Below, one piece after another: positions 36,072 through 45,245 of a stretch of DNA of 64,000 bases (positions are counted from its first letter, which is position 1; each line of letters opens with the position of its first letter). The notes under the pieces are model-generated. The model was given only the letters and a program-made list of their open reading frames with translations. It was not told the DNA's origin and did no database searches. Location of the stretch: contig NZ_BMFC01000005.1 of NCBI RefSeq assembly GCF_014637725.1, positions 1 to 64,000 of the forward strand, read 5' to 3'. Position numbers and translations under genes: made by a program. This DNA comes from Marivita lacus (lineage in GTDB: Bacteria > Pseudomonadota > Alphaproteobacteria > Rhodobacterales > Rhodobacteraceae).

Positions 36072-38258
36072 ATGACCCTCGCCATGCGCCCTCCTGCCTC
36101 GGCTTGCCCTGCCTGTTCTGCCGCACCTGCGGCTGAGGCGCTGGCCGAGGCGGCCTTGCCTCGGGACGTCAATATCGTCCTGTCGCTGCCGTCGATCCAT
36201 TGCGCCGCGTGCATTTCCGGGGTGGAGCGCATTCTTGCAGCCACCGACGGGGTCAAGGGTGCGCGGGTGAACCTGACGCTGAAGCGGGCGCAGATCGAGG
36301 CATCGTCTGATCTGACAGCTGACGATCTTGTCCGGGTGCTGGAAAAGGCCGGATACGAGGCGCACGAGCTGGACACCACTGCGCTGCGGGCGACGGATAC
36401 GGACAAGGCGGGGCGCGACCTGCTGATGCGGCTGGCCGTGTCGGGTTTTGCCGCGATGAACGTCATGCTGTTGTCGGTGGCGGTCTGGTCGGGTGCTGAC
36501 GGCCCGACGCGCGACATGTTCCACTGGATTTCCGCCGCCATCGCGCTGCCGACCATCGCGTTCTCGGCGCAGCCGTTCTTCAAACATGCCTGGACCGCGC
36601 TCAGGGCAGGGCGGCTCAACATGGATGTGCCGATCTCGCTGGCCATTGCGCTGGCTGTGGCGACATCGCTTTGGGAAACCTCGCTTTCCGGCAAACACGC
36701 CTATTTCGACGCGGCGATCACGCTCACGTTCTTCCTGCTGGCGGGGCGCTACCTGGACCACCGGACCCGCGCCGCCGCACGATCCGCCGCCGAGGAACTG
36801 GCCGCGCTCGAAGTGCCGCGTGTGTGGCGGGTGACCGAAACGGGCGAGGAACAGGTCGCCATGTCCGAACTGGCCGTGGGTGACCTGATCCGTGTGCGCC
36901 CCGGTGGGCGCATGCCGGTGGACGGAGAGATCATCGAGGGCCAGTCTGAACTGGACCGGTCGCTGCTGACGGGCGAAACCCGCCCGATTTATGCTGGCCC
37001 CGGTGCCAGTGTCAGCGCGGGCGAGGTCAACCTGACCGGTCCCCTGACCATCCGCGCCAGTACCGTGGGACGCGAAACCTCGCTGCACCGCATGGCCGAT
37101 CTGGTGGCGATCGCCGAATCCGGGCGGTCACGTTACACGTCACTGGCAGACAAGGCGGCCAAGCTTTACGCGCCGGGGGTCCATATCCTGTCGGCTTTCG
37201 CGTTCCTAGGTTGGTACCTTTACACGTTTGATCTGCGCACGGCGCTGAACATCGCGGCGGCGGTTCTGATCATCACCTGTCCCTGTGCGCTGGGACTTGC
37301 CGTGCCTGCCGTGACCACGGCGGCTTCCGGCAAGCTGTTCCGCAAGGGGCTGCTGATCAAGGACGCAACCGCGCTCGAACGCATGGCGCAGGTCGACACG
37401 GTTGTGTTCGACAAGACCGGGACCCTGACCGCAGGCACGCCGGAGGTAGTGAACCTTGGCGACCATTCGCGCCGCGATCTGGGTATCACCCTTGCGCTTG
37501 CGGACGGGTCATCGCACCCGCTGTCGCAATCGCTGGCCAAGGCCATTCGTGACGCAGGCATCCCCTCGGCCAAGGTCACGGACATCACCGAGAGTCCCGG
37601 CCATGGCACGGAAGGGTCTTGGATGGGGCAGACGGTGCGCCTCGGTCGGGCAAGCTGGGTCGGCGGCGGTGAAAGCACCGAGACCTGCGCGTGGCTGCGG
37701 GTGGGCGATACCGTCGCCGATCCGTTCCGCTTTGCCGATCAGATTCGCGACGGGGCCGAAGCGCTGGTCGCGAAACTCGGTTCAGCGGGCTACGAGGTGA
37801 TCCTGATGTCCGGTGACACCACCCCGGCGGTCGAGGCCTTTGCGGCCCGCATGGGCATTGCCAAATGGATCGCCGAGGCCCTGCCCGAGGACAAGGCAGC
37901 CAAGATCTCGGAGCTGACCGACGAGGGCAAACACGTGCTCATGGTGGGCGACGGTCTGAACGACACGGCTGCACTGGCCGGTGCCCATGCCTCGATTTCC
38001 CCGGCAAGCGCGCTGGACGCTGCGCGGGTGGCGTCGGATGTGGTTCTGCTGGGCAAATCGCTCGAACCGATTGCCGATGCGCTGGCGACATCGCGGATCG
38101 CAACAAAGCGCATCCGCCAGAATTTCACCATCGCCACCTGGTACAACATCATCGCTGTACCGCTTGCAGTGGCGGGTCTGTGCTCGCCGCTGATCGCCGC
38201 CTTGGCGATGTCCAGCTCTTCGATTACTGTGTCCCTGAACGCCCTGCGTCTGAGATAA
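36072..38258 (+). CDS. ccoI: Cu+-translocating P-type ATPase CcoI (FixI)
   Basis: CcoI moves copper out of the cytoplasm for insertion into the CuB site. The 728-residue protein has an N-terminal metal-binding domain with HCAACISG (cysteines 44 and 47) and an extra CPAC at 12-15. About eight membrane helices follow with the CPC transport motif near 403, the phosphorylation motif DKTGT near 447 and the hinge GDGLNDTAAL. It lies 3 bp after ccoH and 13 bp before ccoS. Confidence 0.95.
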   Translation: MTLAMRPPASACPACSAAPAAEALAEAALPRDVNIVLSLPSIHCAACISGVERILAATDGVKGARVNLTLKRAQIEASSDLTADDLVRVLEKAGYEAHELDTTALRATDTDKAGRDLLMRLAVSGFAAMNVMLLSVAVWSGADGPTRDMFHWISAAIALPTIAFSAQPFFKHAWTALRAGRLNMDVPISLAIALAVATSLWETSLSGKHAYFDAAITLTFFLLAGRYLDHRTRAAARSAAEELAALEVPRVWRVTETGEEQVAMSELAVGDLIRVRPGGRMPVDGEIIEGQSELDRSLLTGETRPIYAGPGASVSAGEVNLTGPLTIRASTVGRETSLHRMADLVAIAESGRSRYTSLADKAAKLYAPGVHILSAFAFLGWYLYTFDLRTALNIAAAVLIITCPCALGLAVPAVTTAASGKLFRKGLLIKDATALERMAQVDTVVFDKTGTLTAGTPEVVNLGDHSRRDLGITLALADGSSHPLSQSLAKAIRDAGIPSAKVTDITESPGHGTEGSWMGQTVRLGRASWVGGGESTETCAWLRVGDTVADPFRFADQIRDGAEALVAKLGSAGYEVILMSGDTTPAVEAFAARMGIAKWIAEALPEDKAAKISELTDEGKHVLMVGDGLNDTAALAGAHASISPASALDAARVASDVVLLGKSLEPIADALATSRIATKRIRQNFTIATWYNIIAVPLAVAGLCSPLIAALAMSSSSITVSLNALRLR

Positions 38259-38271
38259 CCCGGAGGTTTCG

Positions 38272-38430
38272 ATGAACGTTCTGGCCTACCTCATCCCCGT
38301 GTCACTGATCCTAGGCGGGATCGGGCTTGTTGCCTTCGTGTTCACCGTGAAGTCACGGCAATACGAAGACCCAGACGGGGCGGCGCAGCGTATCCTGTCG
38401 GATGATTACGACGACCATCCGAAGCCCTGA
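38272..38430 (+). CDS. ccoS: cbb3 oxidase assembly protein CcoS
   Basis: CcoS is a tiny membrane protein needed for haem b and copper insertion into CcoN. The 52-residue protein starts with a single hydrophobic helix (LAYLIPVSLILGGIGLVAFV) followed by FTVKSRQYEDPDGAAQRIL, the family signature. CGGAGG lies just before the ATG. It completes ccoGHIS. Confidence 0.94.
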   Translation: MNVLAYLIPVSLILGGIGLVAFVFTVKSRQYEDPDGAAQRILSDDYDDHPKP

Positions 38431-38440
38431 TCCCTGAGGG

Positions 38441-39973
38441 TCAGCTTGGCCCGATCATGAAGCAGGTGACCTGACGGGCTTGCAGCCTGCGGCAGGCCAG
38501 ATCGGCGGCCTCGCGGCTCAGACCCGTGAAATTCGCATCGAACCCGCGCGACCCGTTGACCACCTTGCGCAACGATCCGTCGAGTGTTGCCATCTCGGCC
38601 AGAGCCGTTGTCAGCAGCGCCTTTTCGGCCGCGTGGCGGCTCGAGAAACGTCCGACATTGATGCCCCAGTGACGCCCGCCCGAGGTTGAGATCCGCGTGA
38701 CGACTTCGGCCTCGCGCGGCTCAACCGGTTGTGGGGTTGCTTCGCGCGGGGTTGTTGCCGAGGCCAGAACCAATGTCCTTGGGCGAACTACGGGTTTGAC
38801 GGACGCGCTGGGGGCGATCTGATCTTCGGAGGTCGCCGCTTCGACGACAGCCTCCGGGACTGCAGCAGCCACAGCGACCCGCGCCGAGGTTTCCGCAATC
38901 TGCTGGATCTCGGTGGTCTGGACCTGTTCGAGGACCGACTGGATGTCCTGCTGCAATTCCGCGACCAGCGCATCCGGCAAGGCGGGTTCTGCCACGGGGC
39001 GGGCCACCGGGCGCAAGCTCGCCTTTACAGCCGCGGGCACAACGCGAATGGACTTGGCGCGCGTGCTGGTCGCCGGGACCTGGCTTTGGGCGATGACCGT
39101 TTCTGTAGAGGCCGTAGTGTCCGACCCGAGATAGGGCGGTCTGCTGGGTTTCCGCAGCGCGACCCGGCTGGGGGCCTTGCTGAACCCGAGGTCCATCAAT
39201 TTGGCCACTTGCGCATTGCGTGACGCGGTCGAATTGCCGCCGAACACCGTCACGATGATCCGCTCGCCGCCGCGTTCGGCGGATGCGGTCAGGTTGAAGC
39301 CTGCAGCACGCGTGTAGCCCGTCTTGATCCCGTCGGCACCGGAATAGCTGTCGAGAAAACGCCTGTTGGTATGAGCAACCTGGGCGATGCCGGCGCTGTC
39401 GCTGCGGCGCGAGAAGAGGTTGTAGTATTGCGGATAGTCGTAAAGCACGTGACGTCCGAGAAGAGTCATGTCGCGGGCCGTGGACATGTGACCGCTCTCG
39501 GTCAAGCCGTGCGCATTCTTGAAGTTGGTGCGGGTCATGCCCAGCGCTTTGGCGGTGCGGTTCATCCGGCGCGCAAACGCCGCTTCCGATCCAGAGATTG
39601 CTTCGGCCAGAGCGGTGGCCGCGTCATTTGCCGATTTGATCGCCGCCGCGCGCACAAGATACCGCAGCTGGATTGTCGATCCTGCGCGCAGCCCAAGCTT
39701 CGACGGGGGTTCGGACGCGGCTTTCTGTGAAATCCGGACTTGGGTGTCCATGCTGATTTCACCGTTCTGCACGGCTTCGAACACGACATAGAGCGTCATC
39801 ATCTTGGTGAGCGATGCCGGATGCAGCGGTGTGTCTGCATTGTCCGCATGGATCACCTCGCCATTGCGAGCGTCCATCACCATCGCCGCATAAGGGGCCG
39901 CCATGGCGCTGATCGGCAGCAGGACCGCCAACCATATTGCAGTGATCACGTACAGGCCTACACGGCCCGGCAT
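38441..39973 (-). CDS. D-alanyl-D-alanine carboxypeptidase (penicillin-binding protein) with SPOR domain
   Basis: The enzyme removes the terminal D-Ala from peptidoglycan side chains. The 510-residue protein has a signal peptide (about 1-26, ending AMAA), then the penicillin-binding triad: S54-L-T-K57 (PASLTKMM), S114-A-N116 and K217-T-G219 (DGIKTGY). A long Ala/Pro/Val-rich linker (about 290-430) leads to a C-terminal SPOR domain (about 430-510) that binds denuded glycan at division sites. The ATG at 39973 has AGGA nine bases upstream; the longer frame from 40039 has no site. It is convergent with ccoS, 10 bp apart. Confidence 0.9.
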   Translation of the reverse strand: MPGRVGLYVITAIWLAVLLPISAMAAPYAAMVMDARNGEVIHADNADTPLHPASLTKMMTLYVVFEAVQNGEISMDTQVRISQKAASEPPSKLGLRAGSTIQLRYLVRAAAIKSANDAATALAEAISGSEAAFARRMNRTAKALGMTRTNFKNAHGLTESGHMSTARDMTLLGRHVLYDYPQYYNLFSRRSDSAGIAQVAHTNRRFLDSYSGADGIKTGYTRAAGFNLTASAERGGERIIVTVFGGNSTASRNAQVAKLMDLGFSKAPSRVALRKPSRPPYLGSDTTASTETVIAQSQVPATSTRAKSIRVVPAAVKASLRPVARPVAEPALPDALVAELQQDIQSVLEQVQTTEIQQIAETSARVAVAAAVPEAVVEAATSEDQIAPSASVKPVVRPRTLVLASATTPREATPQPVEPREAEVVTRISTSGGRHWGINVGRFSSRHAAEKALLTTALAEMATLDGSLRKVVNGSRGFDANFTGLSREAADLACRRLQARQVTCFMIGPS

Positions 39974-40195
39974 TTTACGCCGTCCTGTCACGATATCCGC
40001 CTTCTCTGCCTCGAGCCGCCGAATTCTTCCGGTCGGCATTTTTGTTATATATAGCTTAACATACGAGAAATGACCGATAAAGCCTTAAATCCAGTATCTT
40101 TTTTCCAATTTTGGCAGGGTTTCGCCCAAGATGTTGGGGGTATTTCGATAACGCTTACTAGGTCAGCCATTGTGGCAGGAATGTGGCGCGGGCGT

Positions 40196-40894
40196 TCAGC
40201 CGATATCCGTCACCAGCGCGGGCAAATAACCCAGATCCTCAATCGCATGATAGCGGGGGTTCTGGGGGGCGTCGGCCTTTTCCAGATCCCATTCCAGGTC
40301 GTGCGGAACAAACACGCCCCACGCCCCGGCCTCGACGGCGGGCACAACGTCCGAGCGCATGGAATTGCCCACCATCATGGCGGCTTCGGACCCACCCGGA
40401 AGCGGATCAAAGATGGACCGATAAGTTGTCACCGTCTTGTCGGACACGATGGACACGTCGTCGAACAGTTCGCCAAGCCCGGATTGCGCCAGTTTGCGTT
40501 CCTGGTGCAGCAGGTCCCCCTTGGTGATCAGGACAAGCCGGTGGCTTTGGGCCAGAGTTTCGACCGCCATCCGGGCATGCGGCAGCAATTCGATCGGATG
40601 TGCGAGCATGTCCTGTCCGGCATCGAGGATCTTGCGGATGACATGACCGGGCACAGCGCCATCCGTGACGTCGATCGCGGTTTCGATCATCGACAGCACA
40701 AAGCCTTTCACACCGAACCCGTAATGGCCGATATTGCGTTTTTCCGCTTCGATCAGCCTGTCATGCAGCTGCGATGCGTCGGAATAGTCGGACAGCAAGT
40801 CCTCGAACCTGTCCTGGGTGAGTTTGAAGAAACGCTCGTTGTGCCAAAGCGTGTCGTCGGCATCGAACCCGATTGTTTGCAGCTTTCGCGTCAT
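40196..40894 (-). CDS. HAD-family hydrolase
   Basis: The 232-residue protein has the haloacid dehalogenase motifs: IGFDADDTLWHNE with the nucleophile Asp at about 11, LVLITKGD near 118 (motif II), the motif III lysine within the VSDKTVTTY region, and MVGNSMRSDVVPAVEAGAWG near 188 (motif IV acids). It is probably a phosphatase; the substrate is not evident. It is monocistronic, diverging from clpS by 85 bp. Confidence 0.85.
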   Translation of the reverse strand: MTRKLQTIGFDADDTLWHNERFFKLTQDRFEDLLSDYSDASQLHDRLIEAEKRNIGHYGFGVKGFVLSMIETAIDVTDGAVPGHVIRKILDAGQDMLAHPIELLPHARMAVETLAQSHRLVLITKGDLLHQERKLAQSGLGELFDDVSIVSDKTVTTYRSIFDPLPGGSEAAMMVGNSMRSDVVPAVEAGAWGVFVPHDLEWDLEKADAPQNPRYHAIEDLGYLPALVTDIG

Positions 40895-40979
40895 GGCAGG
40901 GCTTGCCCCTCTTTTCTCGCAGTCAGGACAGGTTATATAGAGCCATCAAGGATATGGAACCCGAGGTACCTACCCAAGC

Positions 40980-41339
40980 ATGAGACACCTGTCGGCCAAC
41001 ACAGCTTCGTCCCGCCCCGCGGGAGGACCACCGTCGAACGATGACAACGATACCGGTGTCGTCGTCGAGACGCGTGCCAAGACGAAACGTCCGCCGCTCT
41101 ACAAGGTTATGCTGTTGAACGACGACTACACCCCGATGGAATTCGTGGTGCATGTGCTTGAACGGTTCTTCGGCATGACCCACGCCCAAGCCTTTGAAAT
41201 CATGCTGACCGTTCACAAGAAGGGCGTCGCGGTCGTGGGTGTGTTCAGCCATGAAATCGCGGAAACCAAGGTCGGGCAGGTGATGGATTTCGCCCGTCGC
41301 CACCAGCATCCGCTGCAATGCACCATGGAAAAGGAATAA
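40980..41339 (+). CDS. clpS: ATP-dependent Clp protease adaptor ClpS
   Basis: ClpS delivers N-end-rule substrates to ClpAP. The 119-residue protein has a disordered N-terminal extension (about 1-38), then the folded core: [20 protein letters not shown], the [15 protein letters not shown] helix and [16 protein letters not shown]. The DD and the hydrophobic pocket residues that bind N-degrons are present. The clpA gene is not adjacent. Next comes a methyltransferase 24 bp downstream. Confidence 0.94.
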   Translation: MRHLSANTASSRPAGGPPSNDDNDTGVVVETRAKTKRPPLYKVMLLNDDYTPMEFVVHVLERFFGMTHAQAFEIMLTVHKKGVAVVGVFSHEIAETKVGQVMDFARRHQHPLQCTMEKE

Positions 41340-41363
41340 CCGGGGCGCTGTCCCGAGACTCCC

Positions 41364-42377
41364 ATGACGTTAGCCAGATTAGCCCACGCGCTCGAGACAG
41401 GCGCCCTGACCCTGTCCGAACACGCGCGTCTCGTTCTGCTTGAACCGAATCCCGAGGCGGATCTCGGCGTTCTTGACGAGCACGACATCACCGTGCAGCA
41501 GAATTTCAAACCCGCCTTCGACCTTTTTCAGGCCATGGGCATCGAAGTCACGACCGAAGCGGCCGGGCCCGCAGATGTCGTGCATGTCACGCTGCCCCGC
41601 AGCCGGGATCTGGCGCGCGGTCTTGTGGCACAGGCCGAAGCGATTGCTGCCGGTGGTCTCGTGATCGTCGATGGCGCCAAGACTGACGGGATCGACCCGA
41701 TACTGAAGTCAGTCAGGGACAAGGTTGCGATCGACGGCCAGGTGTCCAAGGCGCATGGCAAGATTTTCTGGTTCGACGCGGGTACGGCGTTTCAGGATTG
41801 GGCCCTGCCTGACCCAGCCCCTCTCGCGTCGGGCTGGATCACGCAGCCGGGTGTGTTTTCAGCGGATGGGCCCGATGCAGGGTCCGAGGCTCTTGTCACC
41901 GCGCTGCCCAAAACACTCAAGGGGCGCGGGGCGGATCTTGGTGGCGGCTGGGGCTTCCTGACCCGACACCTGCTGGCACTGCCCGGCGTCACCCATGTCG
42001 ATCTGGTCGAGGCGGATCGGCGCGCGCTGACTTGCGCCGAACAGAACCTTTCTGACGACCGCCTTGCCCTGCATTGGGCCGATGCGACAACCTGGGGCAG
42101 CCCTGCCAGCCTTGATTGGGTTGTCATGAACCCGCCGTTCCATACCAGCCGGACACCCGATGCGGCGCTTGGTCAGGCGTTCATTCGATCTGCTGCGCGG
42201 CTGCTCAGACCCAAGGGCACGCTTGTCATGGTTGCGAACCGGCACTTGCCCTACGAGACAACGCTGGCCAATTCATTCGTCGAGATACAGGAACTGGACG
42301 GAGACACCCGCTTCAAGATATTGCAGGCGGGCCATCCAAGAGCCTCCGACAAACCCGGCCGCGCGAAACGACGCTGA
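41364..42377 (+). CDS. RsmC/RlmG-like rRNA guanine-N2 methyltransferase
   Basis: The 337-residue protein has two methyltransferase-like halves, as in RsmC. The C-terminal half holds the SAM-binding turn ADLGGGWGFLTRHLL near 192 and the catalytic NPPFH motif near 253 (VVMNPPFHTSRTPD), then ANRHLPYE. RsmC methylates G1207 of 16S rRNA; RlmG methylates 23S rRNA. The N-terminal half looks degenerate. The exact rRNA target cannot be read here. Confidence 0.85.
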   Translation: MTLARLAHALETGALTLSEHARLVLLEPNPEADLGVLDEHDITVQQNFKPAFDLFQAMGIEVTTEAAGPADVVHVTLPRSRDLARGLVAQAEAIAAGGLVIVDGAKTDGIDPILKSVRDKVAIDGQVSKAHGKIFWFDAGTAFQDWALPDPAPLASGWITQPGVFSADGPDAGSEALVTALPKTLKGRGADLGGGWGFLTRHLLALPGVTHVDLVEADRRALTCAEQNLSDDRLALHWADATTWGSPASLDWVVMNPPFHTSRTPDAALGQAFIRSAARLLRPKGTLVMVANRHLPYETTLANSFVEIQELDGDTRFKILQAGHPRASDKPGRAKRR

Positions 42378-42389
42378 GGGGGAAACGCA

Positions 42390-43193
42390 ATGTCATTCTC
42401 TATCGAAGGCAAGACCGCCATTGTCACCGGAGCGGCGAATGGCGTCGGACTTGCCATTGCCCGACATTTTGTCGATCAGGGCGCAAATGTCATGTTCGCC
42501 GATATCGACGAGGCGCGGCTTGCGCATGAATGCGGTGCGATCACCGAAGACAGCGGGAATATCCGCTACTTTGCGGGCGATCTGCGCGAAAGGCTGACGC
42601 TCGCGAACCTGTTGTCCGCGACCATCGACTCCTTCGACCGGGTGGACATTCTGGTCAATGCCAGTCGACAGGTGCTGCCCTCCGATCCGCTGGACCTCGA
42701 CGACACCACGCTCGAAGCCTTGGTTCTGCAGAACGTGACCAACACGTTCCGCCTGTCGCAGATGGTCGCCAAGCGCATGATCAAGCAATCCGCCGACAAG
42801 AAGGAGGGTCAGGCCGGTGCGATCGTGAACCTCTCCTCGATCGCGGCGCGCGTGACGCAGCCAGAATTGCTGGGCTTCTCGGTGTCGATGGCGGCGCTTG
42901 ACCAGTTGACCCGCTCCTTGGCCGTATCCTTGGCCGAGTACCGCATCCGGGTGAATTCCGTCGCACTGGGCTCGGTCATGTCGGCCAGCCTCAAACAGGC
43001 GCTCAAGGATCATGACGGCTACCGTGAAGAGATCGAAGAAAACACGCCCTTGGCGCGAATCGCCAGCCCCGCAGAGCTTGCGCAGGCGGCGCAATTCCTC
43101 GCCTCGGAAAGCGCGGGATTCATCACCGGGCAGATCATGACCATTGATGGCGGGCGAACGCTTCTCGATCCGGTGAACGCCCCCGCCCACTAG
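42390..43193 (+). CDS. Short-chain dehydrogenase/reductase
   Basis: The 267-residue protein is a classical SDR: the cofactor-binding TGAANGVGLAIARHF near 13 (TGxxxGxG), an acidic Asp in ADIDEARL favouring NAD, and NASRQVLP. A catalytic-region serine pair lies in NLSSIAARVTQPELLGFSVS. The tyrosine of the usual YxxxK motif is replaced: this stretch reads GFSVSMAALDQL, so neither the Tyr nor the Lys is at the normal place. It follows the methyltransferase by 12 bp with GAGGGGG before the ATG. The absent catalytic Tyr suggests a non-catalytic or altered role. Confidence 0.8.
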   Translation: MSFSIEGKTAIVTGAANGVGLAIARHFVDQGANVMFADIDEARLAHECGAITEDSGNIRYFAGDLRERLTLANLLSATIDSFDRVDILVNASRQVLPSDPLDLDDTTLEALVLQNVTNTFRLSQMVAKRMIKQSADKKEGQAGAIVNLSSIAARVTQPELLGFSVSMAALDQLTRSLAVSLAEYRIRVNSVALGSVMSASLKQALKDHDGYREEIEENTPLARIASPAELAQAAQFLASESAGFITGQIMTIDGGRTLLDPVNAPAH

Positions 43194-43281
43194 GCGCTTT
43201 CATCGCGCAACCAAGCCCTTGGAGCGGCTTGTGATTCCCGCGTCGCGTTGTACTGTCCTGCCAGAAATATGGGACAGTGAC

Positions 43282-44175
43282 ATGACGGAAGAATTTGACA
43301 TCGAAAAAGCCCGCGCCTCGGCATGGTTCCGCGACTTGCGCGACCAGATCGTTGCAGCGTTCGAAGGGCTCGAAGACAGCCACGACAGCGGACCATTGCG
43401 CGACGCAACCCCCGGCCGTTTCGAAGTGACCGAGACCAGACGCAGTTCCGAAGACGGATCGGACGCGGGTGGTGGCCTGATGAGCGTGATGCGCGGTGGG
43501 CGCGTGTTCGAAAAGATCGGCGTCAATGTCTCGACCGTTTACGGCACCTTGGGCGAACGCGCGCAAAACGCGATGGCCGCGCGCAAGGGCATTCCAGGCA
43601 TGAAGGCCGATCCGCGGTTCTGGGCCTCCGGCATAAGCCTTGTCGCGCATATGCAGAACCCGCATTGCCCGGCGGTCCATATGAACACCCGCATGTTCTG
43701 GACACCGCATGCCTGGTGGTTCGGCGGCGGGTCCGACCTTAACCCCTGCATTGAATATGCCGAAGACACCCAGCATTTCCACGACACGCAGAAGCAGCAT
43801 CTCGATCCGCATAGCGAGGCCCATTATCCGCGGCTCAAGGAATGGGCGGATGAATATTTCTACATCCCGCACCGGGGCCGGGCGCGGGGCGTCGGCGGGA
43901 TTTTCATGGACGACCACAACACCGGCGACTGGGAGCAGGACTTTTCCCTGACGCAGGATATCGGCCGTGCCTTCCTGCCCGCCTTTGTGCCGCTGGTCGA
44001 AAAGCGTCGCGCGCAGGACTGGTCGGATGCCGACAAGGACACGCAGCTTGTGCATCGCGGACTCTATGCCGAATACAACCTCGTCTATGACCGGGGCACC
44101 AAGTTCGGGCTGGAGACGGGGCATGACGCCAATGCCGTTCTGATGAGCCTGCCACCCCTGGCCAAGTGGGTGTGA
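43282..44175 (+). CDS. hemF: Oxygen-dependent coproporphyrinogen III oxidase
   Basis: HemF decarboxylates coproporphyrinogen III to protoporphyrinogen IX with O2. The 297-residue protein has the family signatures: MRGGRVFEKIGVNVSTVYG near 70, PHCPAVHMNTRMFW near 133 and WWFGGGSDLNPCIEYAEDT near 149. DRGTKFGLETGHDANAVLMS lies near the C-terminus. I start it at the ATG 43282 (MTEEFDIEKA); an upstream start at 43219 adds 21 unrelated residues. The anaerobic counterpart hemN lies 9 kb away at 53566. Confidence 0.95.
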   Translation: MTEEFDIEKARASAWFRDLRDQIVAAFEGLEDSHDSGPLRDATPGRFEVTETRRSSEDGSDAGGGLMSVMRGGRVFEKIGVNVSTVYGTLGERAQNAMAARKGIPGMKADPRFWASGISLVAHMQNPHCPAVHMNTRMFWTPHAWWFGGGSDLNPCIEYAEDTQHFHDTQKQHLDPHSEAHYPRLKEWADEYFYIPHRGRARGVGGIFMDDHNTGDWEQDFSLTQDIGRAFLPAFVPLVEKRRAQDWSDADKDTQLVHRGLYAEYNLVYDRGTKFGLETGHDANAVLMSLPPLAKWV

Positions 44176-44178
44176 CGC

Positions 44179-44724
44179 CTAGGCGTCCCGCCATGTTCCG
44201 GGGGCGATCCCGTCTAGTGACCATTCGCCCACGGACCACCGTACCAGCCGCAGGCAGGGCAGGTCGACATGGGCGGTCATCCGGCGCACCTGCCTGTTGC
44301 GGCCTTCGGTGATCGTCAGCCGCAGCCACGCATCCGGCACCGTCTTGCGGAACCGCACAGGAGGATCGCGCGGCCAAAGGTCAGGTGGCGCGATCTCTTC
44401 GACTGTGGCGGGGCGGGTTGGACCGTCTTTCAAAATCACTCCGCGCCGCAACTGGTCCAGCTGCGTATCGGTCGGGGTGCCTTCGACCAGCGCGAGATAG
44501 GTCTTGGGAGAGCGAAATTTCGGATCGCTGATCTTGGCCTGCAATTTCCCGTTGTCGGTCAGCACCATCAGCCCTTCGCTGTCGCGGTCCAGTCGCCCGG
44601 CGGGGTATACACCGGGCACGTCGATGAATTCGGACAGGGTGCGCCGCGCCGTGCCCTCGGTGCCGCTGTCGGTGAACTGCGACAACACGTCGAAGGGCTT
44701 GTTGAACAGGATCACTCGCGTCAT
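44179..44724 (-). CDS. rluE: 23S rRNA pseudouridine synthase, RluE-like (RsuA family)
   Basis: The 181-residue enzyme lacks an S4 domain and has the short RluE size. It begins [15 protein letters not shown] and has the catalytic [17 protein letters not shown] near 40 with the active Asp. Further family motifs are [10 protein letters not shown] and [12 protein letters not shown]. In E. coli RluE modifies U2457 of 23S rRNA. It starts at the ATG 44724, overlapping tadA by 4 bp; the longer frame is a shadow of tadA. Confidence 0.9.
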   Translation of the reverse strand: MTRVILFNKPFDVLSQFTDSGTEGTARRTLSEFIDVPGVYPAGRLDRDSEGLMVLTDNGKLQAKISDPKFRSPKTYLALVEGTPTDTQLDQLRRGVILKDGPTRPATVEEIAPPDLWPRDPPVRFRKTVPDAWLRLTITEGRNRQVRRMTAHVDLPCLRLVRWSVGEWSLDGIAPGTWRDA

Positions 44725-45182
44725 GAGTTCTCTCCCCGTTTGGCGGCAAAGAAATCGACCAGAAGCTGCTCCGCCTCGGCTGCGCTGACGCCGTCGTAGA
44801 CCTCGGGCACGTGATGGCATTGCGGATGTGCGAACACCCGCGCACCATGGGCGACGCCACCGGATTTGGCATCCCGCGCGCCAAAATAAAGCCGCCGGAT
44901 GCGGGCATTCGCAATCGCGCCCGCGCACATCGGGCAGGGCTCCAGGGTCACGTAAAGATCGTGCTGGGTCAGGCGTTCAACGCCAAGAATCGCGCAGGCA
45001 TCCCGAATCGCGAGGATCTCGGCATGGGCGGTCGGGTCGTTCAGTTCCCGTGTCCGGTTGCCCGCCGCGGCCACGACCGTGCCGTCCGCAGACACCACGA
45101 CCGCGCCCACCGGCACCTCGCCGCGCGCGGCGGCTTCGCGCGCTTCGTCCAGCGCAAGGGACATATTCGAACGGAACACCAT
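44721..45182 (-). CDS. tadA: tRNA(adenine34) deaminase
   Basis: TadA converts A34 to inosine in tRNA-Arg. The 153-residue protein has the zinc-deaminase motifs [12 protein letters not shown] (His and catalytic Glu near 53-55) and [10 protein letters not shown] near 81. [17 protein letters not shown], conserved in TadA, follows. The ATG at 45182 gives the standard N-terminus ([20 protein letters not shown]); the frame is open further upstream but antisense to rluB. Its stop overlaps rluE by 4 bp. It diverges from rluB with 63 bp between. Confidence 0.92.
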   Translation of the reverse strand: MVFRSNMSLALDEAREAAARGEVPVGAVVVSADGTVVAAAGNRTRELNDPTAHAEILAIRDACAILGVERLTQHDLYVTLEPCPMCAGAIANARIRRLYFGARDAKSGGVAHGARVFAHPQCHHVPEVYDGVSAAEAEQLLVDFFAAKRGENS

Positions 45183-45245
45183 GCGCCCGTCATAGACCGC
45201 GCAATCGGCTTTCCCAAGGGGCTGAATTGGACTAAGCCCCTCGAC

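Noticed and set aside
35571-37088. 505-codon minus-strand frame across ccoG, ccoH and ccoI
   Set aside because: Antisense to three recognisable genes with conserved motifs; no independent support.
44174-44187. GACGCCTAGGCGTC palindrome between hemF and rluE as a terminator
   Set aside because: The palindrome has essentially no loop and no T-run, and it includes the hemF stop, so it is not a convincing terminator.
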